Positions 1-7,192 of a stretch of DNA of 64,000 nt are shown here, in pieces. The notes under the pieces were generated by a model, which was given only the letters and a program-made list of their open reading frames with translations, was not told where the DNA came from and did not search any database. Position numbers and translations under genes: made by a program. Numbering within the stretch: position 1 is the stretch's first letter; each line of letters begins with the position of its first letter. The stretch lies in contig BBYL01000017.1 of assembly GCA_001570385.1 (NCBI GenBank), positions 186,001-250,000 on the forward strand, in the 5' to 3' direction. Source of the stretch: Microtetraspora glauca (GTDB taxonomy: Bacteria; Actinomycetota; Actinomycetes; Streptosporangiales; Streptosporangiaceae).

Positions 1-229
1 GTGCAATGAACACGGAAAGTCACCGATGGAGGGTGTACGCCTCCGCGCGGCCTCGACAGGCGTCTAGCGGGAACGGCCTTCCAGCGGCGTTCGCCCGCCG
101 GATGGCGGCCTTCTCCAACGCATGGAGGAGGCAGGCCTGGACTCGTGCGACGGCGAGCGGGCCCCGCGGTCGCCCACGGGGAGGAACGAGGGGGAACGCC
201 CCGTCAGTCGACGGGGGATCCGTGGCGCG

Positions 230-982
230 TCAACGGGCTTCCAGCTCGTACCTGATGAGGTGCTTGTCGGCGGGAAGCACCGACACCGCGACGCGGACGG
301 GAACGTCCTCCGGGTCGTATCCGACCCGGACGTAGACGACGACGGGCGTGCCCGGCTCCAGTTGGAGGCGCGCGGACTCGTCGGGAGTCGGCATCCGGGC
401 GGAGATGTCGTCGATGACGCGGACCTGGGGGTGCCCGAGTTCTTCGAGCACCCGGTTCGCGCCCCTTCTGATGTCGCCGGGCCGGGCGATCTCGGACTCG
501 GCGACGAAGGCGTACGGGAAGTATGAGTCGTTCGTGTTGTACGGCTGGCCGTCCACGTAGCGGAGCCGGCGCCTGACGACGGCGAGGGCCCGGCCGGCGA
601 GGGCGAGCCGGGTCGCCACGTCCTCCGGAGGCTGGACGATGGCGACCTCGATGTCCTGGCCCGCCTCGCGCCCCTCGGAGGTGACGGCGTGCACAAAGGC
701 GTCGATGCGGGGCTCGCCCGCGCGGAGGGACGACAGTTCGTCCTGCGGGCGGATGAGGAGCGGGCGGCGCTCGCGTACGAACGTTCCACGACGGCGCATC
801 CTGAGGATGAGGCCCTCGTTCTCAAGCTCTCCCAGTGCCAGCCGCACGGTGTTGCGGCTGACCGCGTGGGCCTCCATGAGCTCGGCCTCGGTGGGGATCT
901 GGTCTCCTGGCCCGAGCGCTCCCACGTAGATGGCCTTCCGCAACTCGGCGGCCACCTGCTGGTAGAGCGACGATCGTGCCAT
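230..982 (-). CDS. GntR family (HutC/UTRA type) transcriptional regulator
   Basis: A 250-residue DNA-binding repressor type. Residues about 1-75 form the GntR winged helix (SLYQQVAAELRKAI, then PTEAELMEAHAVSRNTVRLALGELENEGL and the wing residues RRGTFV). The rest fits a UTRA effector domain, with the family-typical features of a VVRRRLRYVDGQP-like strand and the NDSYFPYAF segment. UTRA domains bind small metabolites, often sugars or amino acids; the ligand cannot be read here. It is transcribed away from the small gene at 1160, so control of the shared intergenic region is plausible. That region holds a CCAA-ACG-TTGG inverted repeat near 1078-1088 that could be its site, but this is weak. ATG start at 982 was chosen because the winged helix begins directly after it. 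Confidence 0.9.
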   Translation of the reverse strand: MARSSLYQQVAAELRKAIYVGALGPGDQIPTEAELMEAHAVSRNTVRLALGELENEGLILRMRRRGTFVRERRPLLIRPQDELSSLRAGEPRIDAFVHAVTSEGREAGQDIEVAIVQPPEDVATRLALAGRALAVVRRRLRYVDGQPYNTNDSYFPYAFVAESEIARPGDIRRGANRVLEELGHPQVRVIDDISARMPTPDESARLQLEPGTPVVVYVRVGYDPEDVPVRVAVSVLPADKHLIRYELEAR

Positions 983-1159
983 TTTCCCTCAATCTACCCT
1001 TTTGTGCCAACAAATTTAGACGATCTCTGTCTTGCTGCAAACAACCACTTGACCTGAGGGCGCGGACCGCGCATTATCCAAACGTTGGTACAAATACATC
1101 CAATGGGAGCGGGGGCGCCGCAAGCGGTCCCTCACACCTACCAGAGCAGCGGAAGCGGG

Positions 1160-1390
1160 ATGTCGGTGCCGTCGGTATCTACCGAACTGACCGTCTGGTG
1201 CGAGAACGGGGTCTTCGCCTGGAATGAGGGCGATGTCGTCGTGACGCATCCGGCGGACGATCCGGCCGGCGCCGCACTGCTGATCAGGCGTTACCAGACA
1301 GGACCGGCCGGTCCCGGCGAGGACGACCGGCCGCCACGGACTCCGCGCGATCAAAGACGGCCACGACCCCAACCCTCGCCGGGGTCGTGA
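1160..1390 (+). CDS. Small conserved-looking hypothetical protein
   Basis: A 76-residue protein. Its first 45 residues (ELTVWCENGVFAWNEGD, then THPADDPAGAALLIRRY) resemble small actinobacterial proteins that often lie beside GntR regulators and carry a TW/AW...G..VVTHPA.DPAGAA pattern. No function is known to me for that family. The C-terminal 30 residues are Pro/Arg-rich, and the stop codon lies inside the first terminator-like hairpin, so the real end may have been shifted. ATG at 1160 is preceded by GGAAGCGGG, a moderate ribosome site; in-frame starts at 1103 or 1085 are possible. Divergent from the GntR gene at 230-982. Confidence 0.5.
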   Translation: MSVPSVSTELTVWCENGVFAWNEGDVVVTHPADDPAGAALLIRRYQTGPAGPGEDDRPPRTPRDQRRPRPQPSPGS

Positions 1391-1395
1391 CCGTC
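1356..1395. terminator. Strong hairpin, 15-bp arms with one mismatch
   Basis: Arms 1356-1370 and 1381-1395 (CCACGACCCC / GGGGTCGTGA at the core) with a 10-nt loop. It overlaps the last codons and stop of the small gene at 1160-1390. No T-tract follows, which is usual for terminators in high-GC actinomycetes. Confidence 0.7.
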
Positions 1396-1405
1396 TCGCC
1401 CGGAG

Positions 1406-1452
1406 CGTGACGTGTCCTGGCGGGCCCCCCACGCCCGCCAGGACGCGTCACG
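1406..1452. terminator. Second strong hairpin, 19-bp arms
   Basis: Arms 1406-1424 and 1434-1452 pair over 19 bp with one G-U-type pair, loop of 9 nt rich in C. It lies only 10 nt after the first hairpin, so this looks like a tandem terminator or a structured insulator. Confidence 0.7.
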
Positions 1453-1877
1453 TCATCTCCAGGCCCCTGGAGCGGTCCTCTCACACGCACTCCCACGCGG
1501 ACGCCTCTCTTCCTCGTGAAGGGCGGTTCCCCTTCCGCCTTCCTCGCGCGGGCCGGTCCGCCTTCGTCGCCTTCGTCGCCTTCCTCGCCTTCGTCGCACC
1601 GGGAGACACCCACGCCGCCTCTCGCGCGGCCGTTCCCGTGCCGCCCCTCCCGCGATCTTCCGCGCCTTCCCTTTCGCGCTCCCACTCAGCGGGATTCCTC
1701 CAGCGCACGGCAAGGCCGCTCGACCCACGCTTTCAGCGAGGAGCGGCGGGAGCTGCGCGCGGCGTTCTCCCTGGTCACGTGCACGCACCTGCTGCCACAG
1801 ACCGCCACATAGAGGTCATCGGGAATGACAAAGCCCGTATCCGGCTTGACACTCAGCAGGGGTCGCCATTGCGCCCT
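1453..1877. other. Intergenic stretch with a 9-bp tandem repeat
   Basis: No convincing gene is visible. Open frames on both strands are low-complexity (Pro/Arg/Ser-rich) and lack family features. Positions 1560-1595 hold four tandem copies of GCCTTCGTC, one with a base change. A TTGACA at 1846-1851 could be the -35 element of the flavin reductase operon; no good -10 was seen at the right spacing. Confidence 0.6.
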
Positions 1878-1891
1878 ACCAAGCGCTTGCT
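1878..1891. promoter_or_regulatory. KstR2-type operator in front of the flavin reductase/FadE30 operon
   Basis: ACCAAGCGCTTGCT matches the published mycobacterial KstR2 consensus AnCAAGnnCTTGnT at every defined position. It lies 45 bp upstream of the start at 1937. A KstR2-like regulator is encoded at 8737-9426. The match is seen directly; binding is inferred. Confidence 0.75.
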
Positions 1892-1936
1892 AAGGTGTGC
1901 GCAGGACACGGACGGGACTGAGGAGGAAGCGCCAGG

Positions 1937-2587
1937 ATGAGCACCGACGCGGCCCGGCTGATCGCGCCGGACACCGTACGTCCCGCGTCGCACGGCCCCG
2001 CCCCCCGCCATCCCGCGAGCGAGCCCGCCCTGCCGTCGGCCGACGGACGCCCCGGCCACCGGAGCGGCCGTCCCGGCCGAAGCGGGCAGCGCGCCTCCCT
2101 CTCCGATCCCTCCGACGGAAAGCACTTCAGGAACGTGCTCGGCCGGTTCGCCACCGGAGTCGTCGCCGTCACCGCGATCGACGCCGAGACCGGCCGGCCG
2201 TACGGCCTCGTGGCCAACTCCTTCACCTCGGTCAGCCTGGATCCGCCGCTCGTGGCGTTCTGCGTGGCCCACACCAGCACGAGCTGGCCCCGGGTCAAGG
2301 CGGCGGGACCGCTGTGCGTCACCGTACTCGCCGACACGCAACGGCAGGTGTGCGACCAGCTCGCGGCCAGGGGCGGCGACAAGTTCGCCGGCCTGTCCTG
2401 GAGCCTCTCGCCCGCGGGCGGCCCCGTCTTCGACGGGGCGCTCGCATGGCTCGACTGCACGATCGAGGCGGAGCATCCGGCTGGAGACCACGTCATCGTG
2501 GTGGCCCGTGTCCATGGGCTCGACAAGCACGAGGACGGCAATCCGCTCGTCTTCTTCCGCGGAGATTACGGACGGTTCCACGCATGA
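1937..2587 (+). CDS. HsaB-like flavin reductase
   Basis: A 216-residue member of the flavin reductase-like (FMN-binding split barrel) family, which passes NADH electrons to free flavin for a partner monooxygenase. Features: FRNVLGRFATGVVAVTA, then VANSFTSVSLDPPLVAFCVAHTSTSW (flavin-binding region), GGDKFAG and the C-terminal PLVFFRGDYG. That ending matches HsaB, the reductase partner of the HsaA 3-HSA hydroxylase in cholesterol breakdown. About 48 extra Pro/Arg-rich N-terminal residues precede the domain, so a later start is possible, though ATG at 1937 follows a GGAGGAAGCG ribosome site. It overlaps the next gene by ATGA, indicating coupling. No HsaA-type oxygenase is in the window, so the partner is unknown. 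Confidence 0.85.
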   Translation: MSTDAARLIAPDTVRPASHGPAPRHPASEPALPSADGRPGHRSGRPGRSGQRASLSDPSDGKHFRNVLGRFATGVVAVTAIDAETGRPYGLVANSFTSVSLDPPLVAFCVAHTSTSWPRVKAAGPLCVTVLADTQRQVCDQLAARGGDKFAGLSWSLSPAGGPVFDGALAWLDCTIEAEHPAGDHVIVVARVHGLDKHEDGNPLVFFRGDYGRFHA

Positions 2588-3738
2588 CGCTGGAGAGCTT
2601 CAGAGAAGAGGTCAGGGACTGGCTGGAGGCCAACCTGACCGGCGAGTTCGCCGACGCCCGCGGCCTGGGCGGCCCCGGGCGCGAGCATGAGGGCCACGAC
2701 CTGCGGGTCGCCTGGGAGCGCCACCTCGGCGCCGCGGGCTGGACCTGCCTCGGCTGGCCGGGCAAGTACGGCGGCCGCGACGCGACGCTGGACGAGCAGG
2801 TCGTGTTTTACGAGGAGTACGCCCGGGCGAACGCACCGGCGCGGGTCGGCCACATCGGCGAGGGCCTGATCGGCCCGACCATCCTCGACTTCGGCACGCC
2901 GGAGCAGAAGGACCGCTTCCTCCCACCCATCCAGCGGGGCGAGGAGCTGTGGTGCCAGGGCTACTCGGAACCGGACGCCGGTTCCGACCTCGCGAACGTG
3001 CAGACCAAGGCCGTGCTCGAAGGCGATGAGTGGGTCATCACCGGGCAGAAGGTCTGGACCTCACTCGCCCACGTCGCCGACTGGTGCTTCGTGGTGTGCC
3101 GTACCGAAGCGGGCTCCCAGCGGCACGCCGGCCTGTCCTACCTGCTCGTCCCGATGGACCAGCCGGGAATCGAGATCAGGCCCATCACGCAGATGACCGG
3201 CACCGGAGAGTTCAACGAGGTCTTCTTCGACGGCGCCCGTACGGCCGCCGCGAACATCCTGGGCGAGCCCGGCGACGGCTGGCGGGTCGCGATGGCCACG
3301 CTCGGCTACGAGCGCGGCGCGTCCACGCTGGGGCAGCAGATCGGCTTCCGGCGCGAGCTGGCCGCGGTGATCGAGGCGGCCCGCGGGTCCGGCGCGATCG
3401 ACGACCCCGTGCTGCGGGACCGGCTGACCCAGTCCTGGCTGGAGCTGGAGATCATGCGCCTCAACGCCCTGCGCACGATGACCTCGCTGAGCGCGGGCGA
3501 GCCGGGCCCCGAGGTGTCGATCGGCAAGCTCTACTGGTCCGAGTGGCACCGCAGGCTGGGCGAGCTGGCGCAGGCCGTCCAGGGACGGGCGGGTCTGGTC
3601 GCCGACGGCGAGCCGTACGACCTGAACGACCTGCAGCGGCTGTACCTCTTCAGCCGGGCCGACACGATCTATGCCGGTTCGAGCGAGATCCAGCGCAACA
3701 TCATCGCCGAGCGCACCCTCGGCCTGCCCCGGAGTTAA
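2584..3738 (+). CDS. FadE30-like acyl-CoA dehydrogenase
   Basis: A 384-residue FAD-dependent acyl-CoA dehydrogenase. N-terminal helical domain at residues 1-120, middle beta domain with WCQGYSEPDAGSDL (about 123-136) and QKVWTSLAH, and a C-terminal helical domain ending in YAGSSEIQRNIIAERTLGLP. From memory the sequence closely follows mycobacterial FadE30 (Rv3560c), including GLGGPGREHE near residue 30, QGYSEP.AGSDLA, and TSLAH..DWCFV.CRTE. In the HIP (steroid C/D-ring) pathway FadE30 acts on a CoA-activated propionate side chain. The KstR2 box upstream supports that role. Start overlaps the flavin reductase stop (ATGA). Its TAA stop shares the tetranucleotide TTAA with the stop of the convergent gene at 3735. 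Confidence 0.85.
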   Translation: MTLESFREEVRDWLEANLTGEFADARGLGGPGREHEGHDLRVAWERHLGAAGWTCLGWPGKYGGRDATLDEQVVFYEEYARANAPARVGHIGEGLIGPTILDFGTPEQKDRFLPPIQRGEELWCQGYSEPDAGSDLANVQTKAVLEGDEWVITGQKVWTSLAHVADWCFVVCRTEAGSQRHAGLSYLLVPMDQPGIEIRPITQMTGTGEFNEVFFDGARTAAANILGEPGDGWRVAMATLGYERGASTLGQQIGFRRELAAVIEAARGSGAIDDPVLRDRLTQSWLELEIMRLNALRTMTSLSAGEPGPEVSIGKLYWSEWHRRLGELAQAVQGRAGLVADGEPYDLNDLQRLYLFSRADTIYAGSSEIQRNIIAERTLGLPRS

Positions 3739-4556
3739 CCCCGGAGCATCGAGACCAGGGCGTTCGCGAAGAGGTCGGGGGCGTCCAGCTCGTAGCGGAG
3801 GAACAGGTACGGCTCGGTGAGCTCAAGCTCGATCAGCACGGGCTCACCGTCCGGCATCCTGACGAGGTCGACCCGCGCGTAGAGCAGTTCCTCGGACACC
3901 TTGCTGAGCACGAGCTCGGCGACCTCGAACTGGTCGGTGTCCGGGTCGCGCAGGGTCGCCCTGTTGTTCAGGTCGAGCTCCTGGCCGCCCCCCGCCAGCA
4001 TCGGATGCCGCCGTACGGCATGGCTGAACTGGCCGCCGAAGTAGAGCAGGGACAACTCGCCCTCGTGCTCGACGGTGTCGAGGTACGGCTGCACCATGAC
4101 GGTCCGCCCCTGGCGGACGAGTTCGGCGGCGTGCGCCTCCGCGACGGCCCGGTCGGCGGTCCTGATGGTGTCGCGCGCGCCCGCCGAGATCGCGGGCTTG
4201 ACCACGTACTCGTCCCACTCGGGAATGCCCTCATCGCTCCAGTGCGTGGGGACGGTCGGCACGCCGAGGTCGCGCAGGTAGGTCTTGTCGGTGTTCCACT
4301 CCAGCACGGTCGCCGGGTTCAGCAGCCGGGTCCGCTCCCCGGTCCGGTGGGCCCAGGCGACGAACTCGTCCCGGCGGTCGATGTAGTCCCACGTGGACCG
4401 GACCACCGCGGCGTCGAACGACGACCAGTCGACGTCCTGATCGTCCCATCGCACCGGTGTGCCCTCGACGCCCGCTCCCAGCCAGGCCGCGAGCGCGGTC
4501 TCCCGCTCGTCGTCGTGGCCCAGCGGATCGGCGAAGGTGACGTAGGCGACCTTCAT
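3735..4556 (-). CDS. ATP-grasp enzyme, RimK/DcsG-like
   Basis: A 273-residue protein of the glutathione-synthetase-like ATP-grasp superfamily, which joins a carboxylate to an amine or thiol through an acyl phosphate. Visible: N-terminal Rossmann-like part (MKVAYVTFADP, VVRSTWDY), the ATP-binding lysines in WNTDKTYL and YVVKPAISAGARDT, and the metal-binding end ARVDLVRMPDGEPVLIELELTEPYLFL. Length and order resemble O-ureido-serine cyclo-ligase relatives, but the substrate is not known. The start has a GGGAG site 4 nt upstream, and a 76-nt gap separates it from the SDR gene upstream, so it may have its own promoter. Confidence 0.75.
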   Translation of the reverse strand: MKVAYVTFADPLGHDDERETALAAWLGAGVEGTPVRWDDQDVDWSSFDAAVVRSTWDYIDRRDEFVAWAHRTGERTRLLNPATVLEWNTDKTYLRDLGVPTVPTHWSDEGIPEWDEYVVKPAISAGARDTIRTADRAVAEAHAAELVRQGRTVMVQPYLDTVEHEGELSLLYFGGQFSHAVRRHPMLAGGGQELDLNNRATLRDPDTDQFEVAELVLSKVSEELLYARVDLVRMPDGEPVLIELELTEPYLFLRYELDAPDLFANALVSMLRG

Positions 4557-4632
4557 CGCACTCCCATCATGTCGTGTCAGTACCTAAAAATCGTACGGAC
4601 ATGTCGACGAAGAGGCGGCACGCGGGTGGACC

Positions 4633-5529
4633 TCAAGCGGAGCCGTACACGGGAACGGGGACGGGCGCGTGGGCGAGGAGCCCGGCGACGGCGGCGCCCA
4701 CGTCGGCGCGGTCCCATTCGCCACGGCCGGCCCGTGGACCGTGCCGCCACCCGGTCGCCAGGGAGATCGCCCCGCCTCCCACCTCGAAGACGCGGCCGGT
4801 GACATGCCGCGCCCCGGCAGAACCGAGCCAGACGGCGAGGGACGCGGCATCGGCCGGATCCACGGCGTCGGGGTCCCCTCTGTCTGACGCGCCTCCGTCC
4901 GCCGTCCCGTCCGCCCCGGCCGCCGCGTTCGGCGCGATCGCGTTGACGGTGACGCCGTACGCGTCCAGCTCCGCGGCGGCGACCTGGGTGAGCGCGGCGA
5001 TCCCGGCCGTCGCGGCCGCGTAGTTGCCTTGTCCCGCGCGGCCGTACAGTCCGGCGCCCGACGACGTGTTGATCACCCGGGCGTCCACGGGGTGCCCCGC
5101 CGCCGCGCGCTCCCGCCAGTAGGAGGCGGCGTGCCGAAGCGGCAGGAAGTGCCCCTTGAGGTGGACGCGGATCACGTCGTCCCAGTCGCGCTCGGTCATC
5201 GACACCAGCGCGCGGTCGCGGGTGAACCCGATGGTGCCGGCCAGGACGTCCAGCCCGCCGAAAGCGCTCAGCGCGGTCTTGACGAGCCGTGCCGCTCCGT
5301 CCCAGTCCGCGACGTCGTCGCCGTTGGCGACCGCCTGGCCACCCGCGGAGCGGATCTCGTCCACCACGTCGCGGGCCGGGCATCCGGAGCTGCCGGAGCC
5401 GTGTGGTCCGGCGCCGAGATCGTTGACGACGACCTTCGCCCCCTGCCGCGCGAACTCCAGGGCTTGCGCGCGCCCGATGCCGCGTCCCGCCCCGGTCACC
5501 ACGACGACCCGACCCTCGCAGATGCCCAT
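4633..5529 (-). CDS. Rv3548c-like short-chain dehydrogenase with a degraded active site
   Basis: A 298-residue SDR. The family is plain: TGAGRGIGRAQALEF cofactor loop, VVNDLG, NGDDVADWDGA, VHLKGHFLPLRHAASYWRER, INTSSGAG and the C-terminal GWRHGP...PVPVYG. This is the KstR-regulon Rv3548c type as I recall it. However, the catalytic YxxxK reads Y170-A-A-A-T174, so the lysine is replaced by threonine. The structural NNAG motif reads AGTIG, and the segment after NAIAP is replaced by a Gly/Ala/Asp-rich stretch. The active-site Ser is kept. The reading frame is intact, so this is either a non-enzymatic paralogue or a recently inactivated gene. A 113-nt gap separates it from the GH3 gene upstream. 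Confidence 0.85.
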   Translation of the reverse strand: MGICEGRVVVVTGAGRGIGRAQALEFARQGAKVVVNDLGAGPHGSGSSGCPARDVVDEIRSAGGQAVANGDDVADWDGAARLVKTALSAFGGLDVLAGTIGFTRDRALVSMTERDWDDVIRVHLKGHFLPLRHAASYWRERAAAGHPVDARVINTSSGAGLYGRAGQGNYAAATAGIAALTQVAAAELDAYGVTVNAIAPNAAAGADGTADGGASDRGDPDAVDPADAASLAVWLGSAGARHVTGRVFEVGGGAISLATGWRHGPRAGRGEWDRADVGAAVAGLLAHAPVPVPVYGSA

Positions 5530-5642
5530 TCATCGACCCTTTCCACCGTGATCTCCGACAGTTTTCTCGGAGTCCACATGATCTGTCCAGGGTCCGAAGG
5601 CCCCTGTTGAGAACGGGCGTGACGCGCGGAAAGGGTGGGCGG

Positions 5643-7160
5643 TCAGGCGCGCCCGGTGAGCACCTCGGCGGCGGCCTGCCCGCAGACGCGCGCGGCCCCG
5701 TGAGTAGCGATGTGGACCGCCCCCAGGTCGGTACGGCCCGGCAGGCCCATCTCCACCACCACACCGTCCGGACGGGCGGAGAGCAGGTGGGACACCGTGT
5801 CCATCTGCCACGGGTGGCGGTGGGCGTCCCGTACGACGACGACCAGGGGCCGACCGGCCGCCCCGCCGAGCGCCGCCGAGGGCACGCCGTCCGCCACGTC
5901 CGTCTCACGCAGGCGGGTGACGGTGGTCCCCGGAAGCATCCGGGTGAGCGGCTCGGCCGTTCCCCACGGCATGTGCTTGTCGATGGCGAGGTTGGTCTCC
6001 GGGGCGAGCTCGACCACGTGCGGCGCCTCCACCAGCGGCAGCAGGCCGGGCGCCCCCGCGCGCCGAGTGACCCGGATCGCGCGGCGGGCCGCCACGAGAC
6101 CGATGTCCGCCGGAGTCCCGGGACCGCTCCCGTTGGTCCCGGGACTCCCCGCCTGCCCGCCCGCCCGCTCTGCGGCCTGCCATGCCGCCAGGTCGCGGAC
6201 CCTCCTGGCCGCCTCCGCGAGCCGTTCCTCGGGCAGCCGCCCCTCGACGACCGCGGCGACGATGGCGCGGCGGATGTGCTCGGCCGTCTCCTCGTCGCAG
6301 TTCTCCCCGCCGACGCACACGGCGTCCGCGCCCGCGGCGATGGCCATGGCACTCGCGCCTCCCAGGCCGTGCACCCCGGCCACGGCGGCCATCTCGATCC
6401 CGTCGGTGACGATCAGGCCGTCGAAGCCGAGCTCGTTCCTGAGCAGCCCGGTCAGGATTCGCGGGCTGAGCGTCGCGGGCAGGCCGTCGTCGTACGCGGT
6501 GACCAGCAGGTGGCCGGTCATGATCGAGCGCACGCCCTCCTGGATCGCGGCGCGGAACGGCCACAGCTCCACTTCGGCGAGTTCCTCACGGGAGACCGTG
6601 ACCCGGGGGACGCCGTGGTGGGAGTCCACCGCGGTGTCCCCGTGCCCGGGGAAGTGCTTGGCGCAGGCCGCGACGCCGACGGACTGGAGGCCGCGGATCC
6701 AGGCGGCGGTGTGCCGGGCGACCAGGTCGGGGTCCGCGCCGAACGCCCGCAGCCCGATGACCGGGTTGTCCGGGTTGGAGTTGACGTCCGCCGCGGGCGC
6801 GAAGTCCAGGTTGATCCCCGCGGCGGCCAGGTCGCGCCCCACGTCGCGGGCGACCTGCTCGGTCAGCTCCACGTCGTCCACCACCCCCAGCGCGTAGTTG
6901 CCCGGCCGGGAGCTGCCCGTACTGGCCTCCAGCCGGGTGACCTCGCCGGCCTCCTCGTCGATCCCGACCAGGACCCGCGGGTTCTCGGCGCGAAGCGCGG
7001 CGGTCAGGTCGGCGAGCTGCCCCGGGCTCTGGACGTTGCGTGAGAACAGCACGACTCCGGCCAGGCCCTCGGCGAGCCGCCCGCGCAGCCAGTCCGGGGG
7101 CGCCGTCCCGGGGAAGCCGGGCAGGATGACAGTGTCGGCGAGGCGCACCAGTTCACGCAT
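5643..7160 (-). CDS. Glycoside hydrolase family 3 beta-N-acetylhexosaminidase (NagZ type)
   Basis: A 505-residue exo-glycosidase that releases N-acetylglucosamine from muropeptides or chitooligosaccharides. The TIM barrel shows the bacterial NagZ hallmark KHFPGHGDT at residues 168-176 (His/Asp acid-base dyad) and the nucleophile Asp at about 253 in VTDGIEM. GIDEEAGEVTRL near residue 67 is also typical. Residues 340-505 form a C-terminal alpha/beta domain seen in longer actinobacterial members. No signal peptide is visible, so it probably acts in the cytosol during wall recycling. Only 32 nt separate it from the PhoD-like gene, and a perfect palindrome fills that gap. Confidence 0.9.
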   Translation of the reverse strand: MRELVRLADTVILPGFPGTAPPDWLRGRLAEGLAGVVLFSRNVQSPGQLADLTAALRAENPRVLVGIDEEAGEVTRLEASTGSSRPGNYALGVVDDVELTEQVARDVGRDLAAAGINLDFAPAADVNSNPDNPVIGLRAFGADPDLVARHTAAWIRGLQSVGVAACAKHFPGHGDTAVDSHHGVPRVTVSREELAEVELWPFRAAIQEGVRSIMTGHLLVTAYDDGLPATLSPRILTGLLRNELGFDGLIVTDGIEMAAVAGVHGLGGASAMAIAAGADAVCVGGENCDEETAEHIRRAIVAAVVEGRLPEERLAEAARRVRDLAAWQAAERAGGQAGSPGTNGSGPGTPADIGLVAARRAIRVTRRAGAPGLLPLVEAPHVVELAPETNLAIDKHMPWGTAEPLTRMLPGTTVTRLRETDVADGVPSAALGGAAGRPLVVVVRDAHRHPWQMDTVSHLLSARPDGVVVEMGLPGRTDLGAVHIATHGAARVCGQAAAEVLTGRA

Positions 7161-7171
7161 GCCCGCAATCT

Positions 7172-7190
7172 AATAGGAAAGTTTCCTATT
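7172..7190. promoter_or_regulatory. Perfect 19-bp palindrome before the GH3 gene
   Basis: AATAGGAAA-G-TTTCCTATT, arms of 9 bp around one base, ending 11 nt before the GH3 start. Such spacing suits a DNA operator for a sugar-responsive repressor rather than an RNA hairpin, because the loop would be one base. The regulator is not identified; no candidate sits next to it. Confidence 0.65.
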
Positions 7191-7192
7191 CG

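Noticed and set aside
1..229. Possible gene at the left edge
   Set aside because: Open frames here are shadows or Arg-rich; nothing resembles a protein family, so the stretch is left unassigned.
1407..1940. Open frame on the plus strand with a signal-peptide-like hydrophobic stretch
   Set aside because: The hydrophobic part comes from the GCCTTCGTC repeat; the rest is Arg/Pro/Ser-rich and fits no family, and it starts inside a hairpin.
1897..3738. A long plus-strand frame that would extend the acyl-CoA dehydrogenase upstream by 229 residues
   Set aside because: The extension is Arg/Pro-rich shadow of the flavin reductase gene; the ATG at 2584 overlapping the upstream stop is the natural start.
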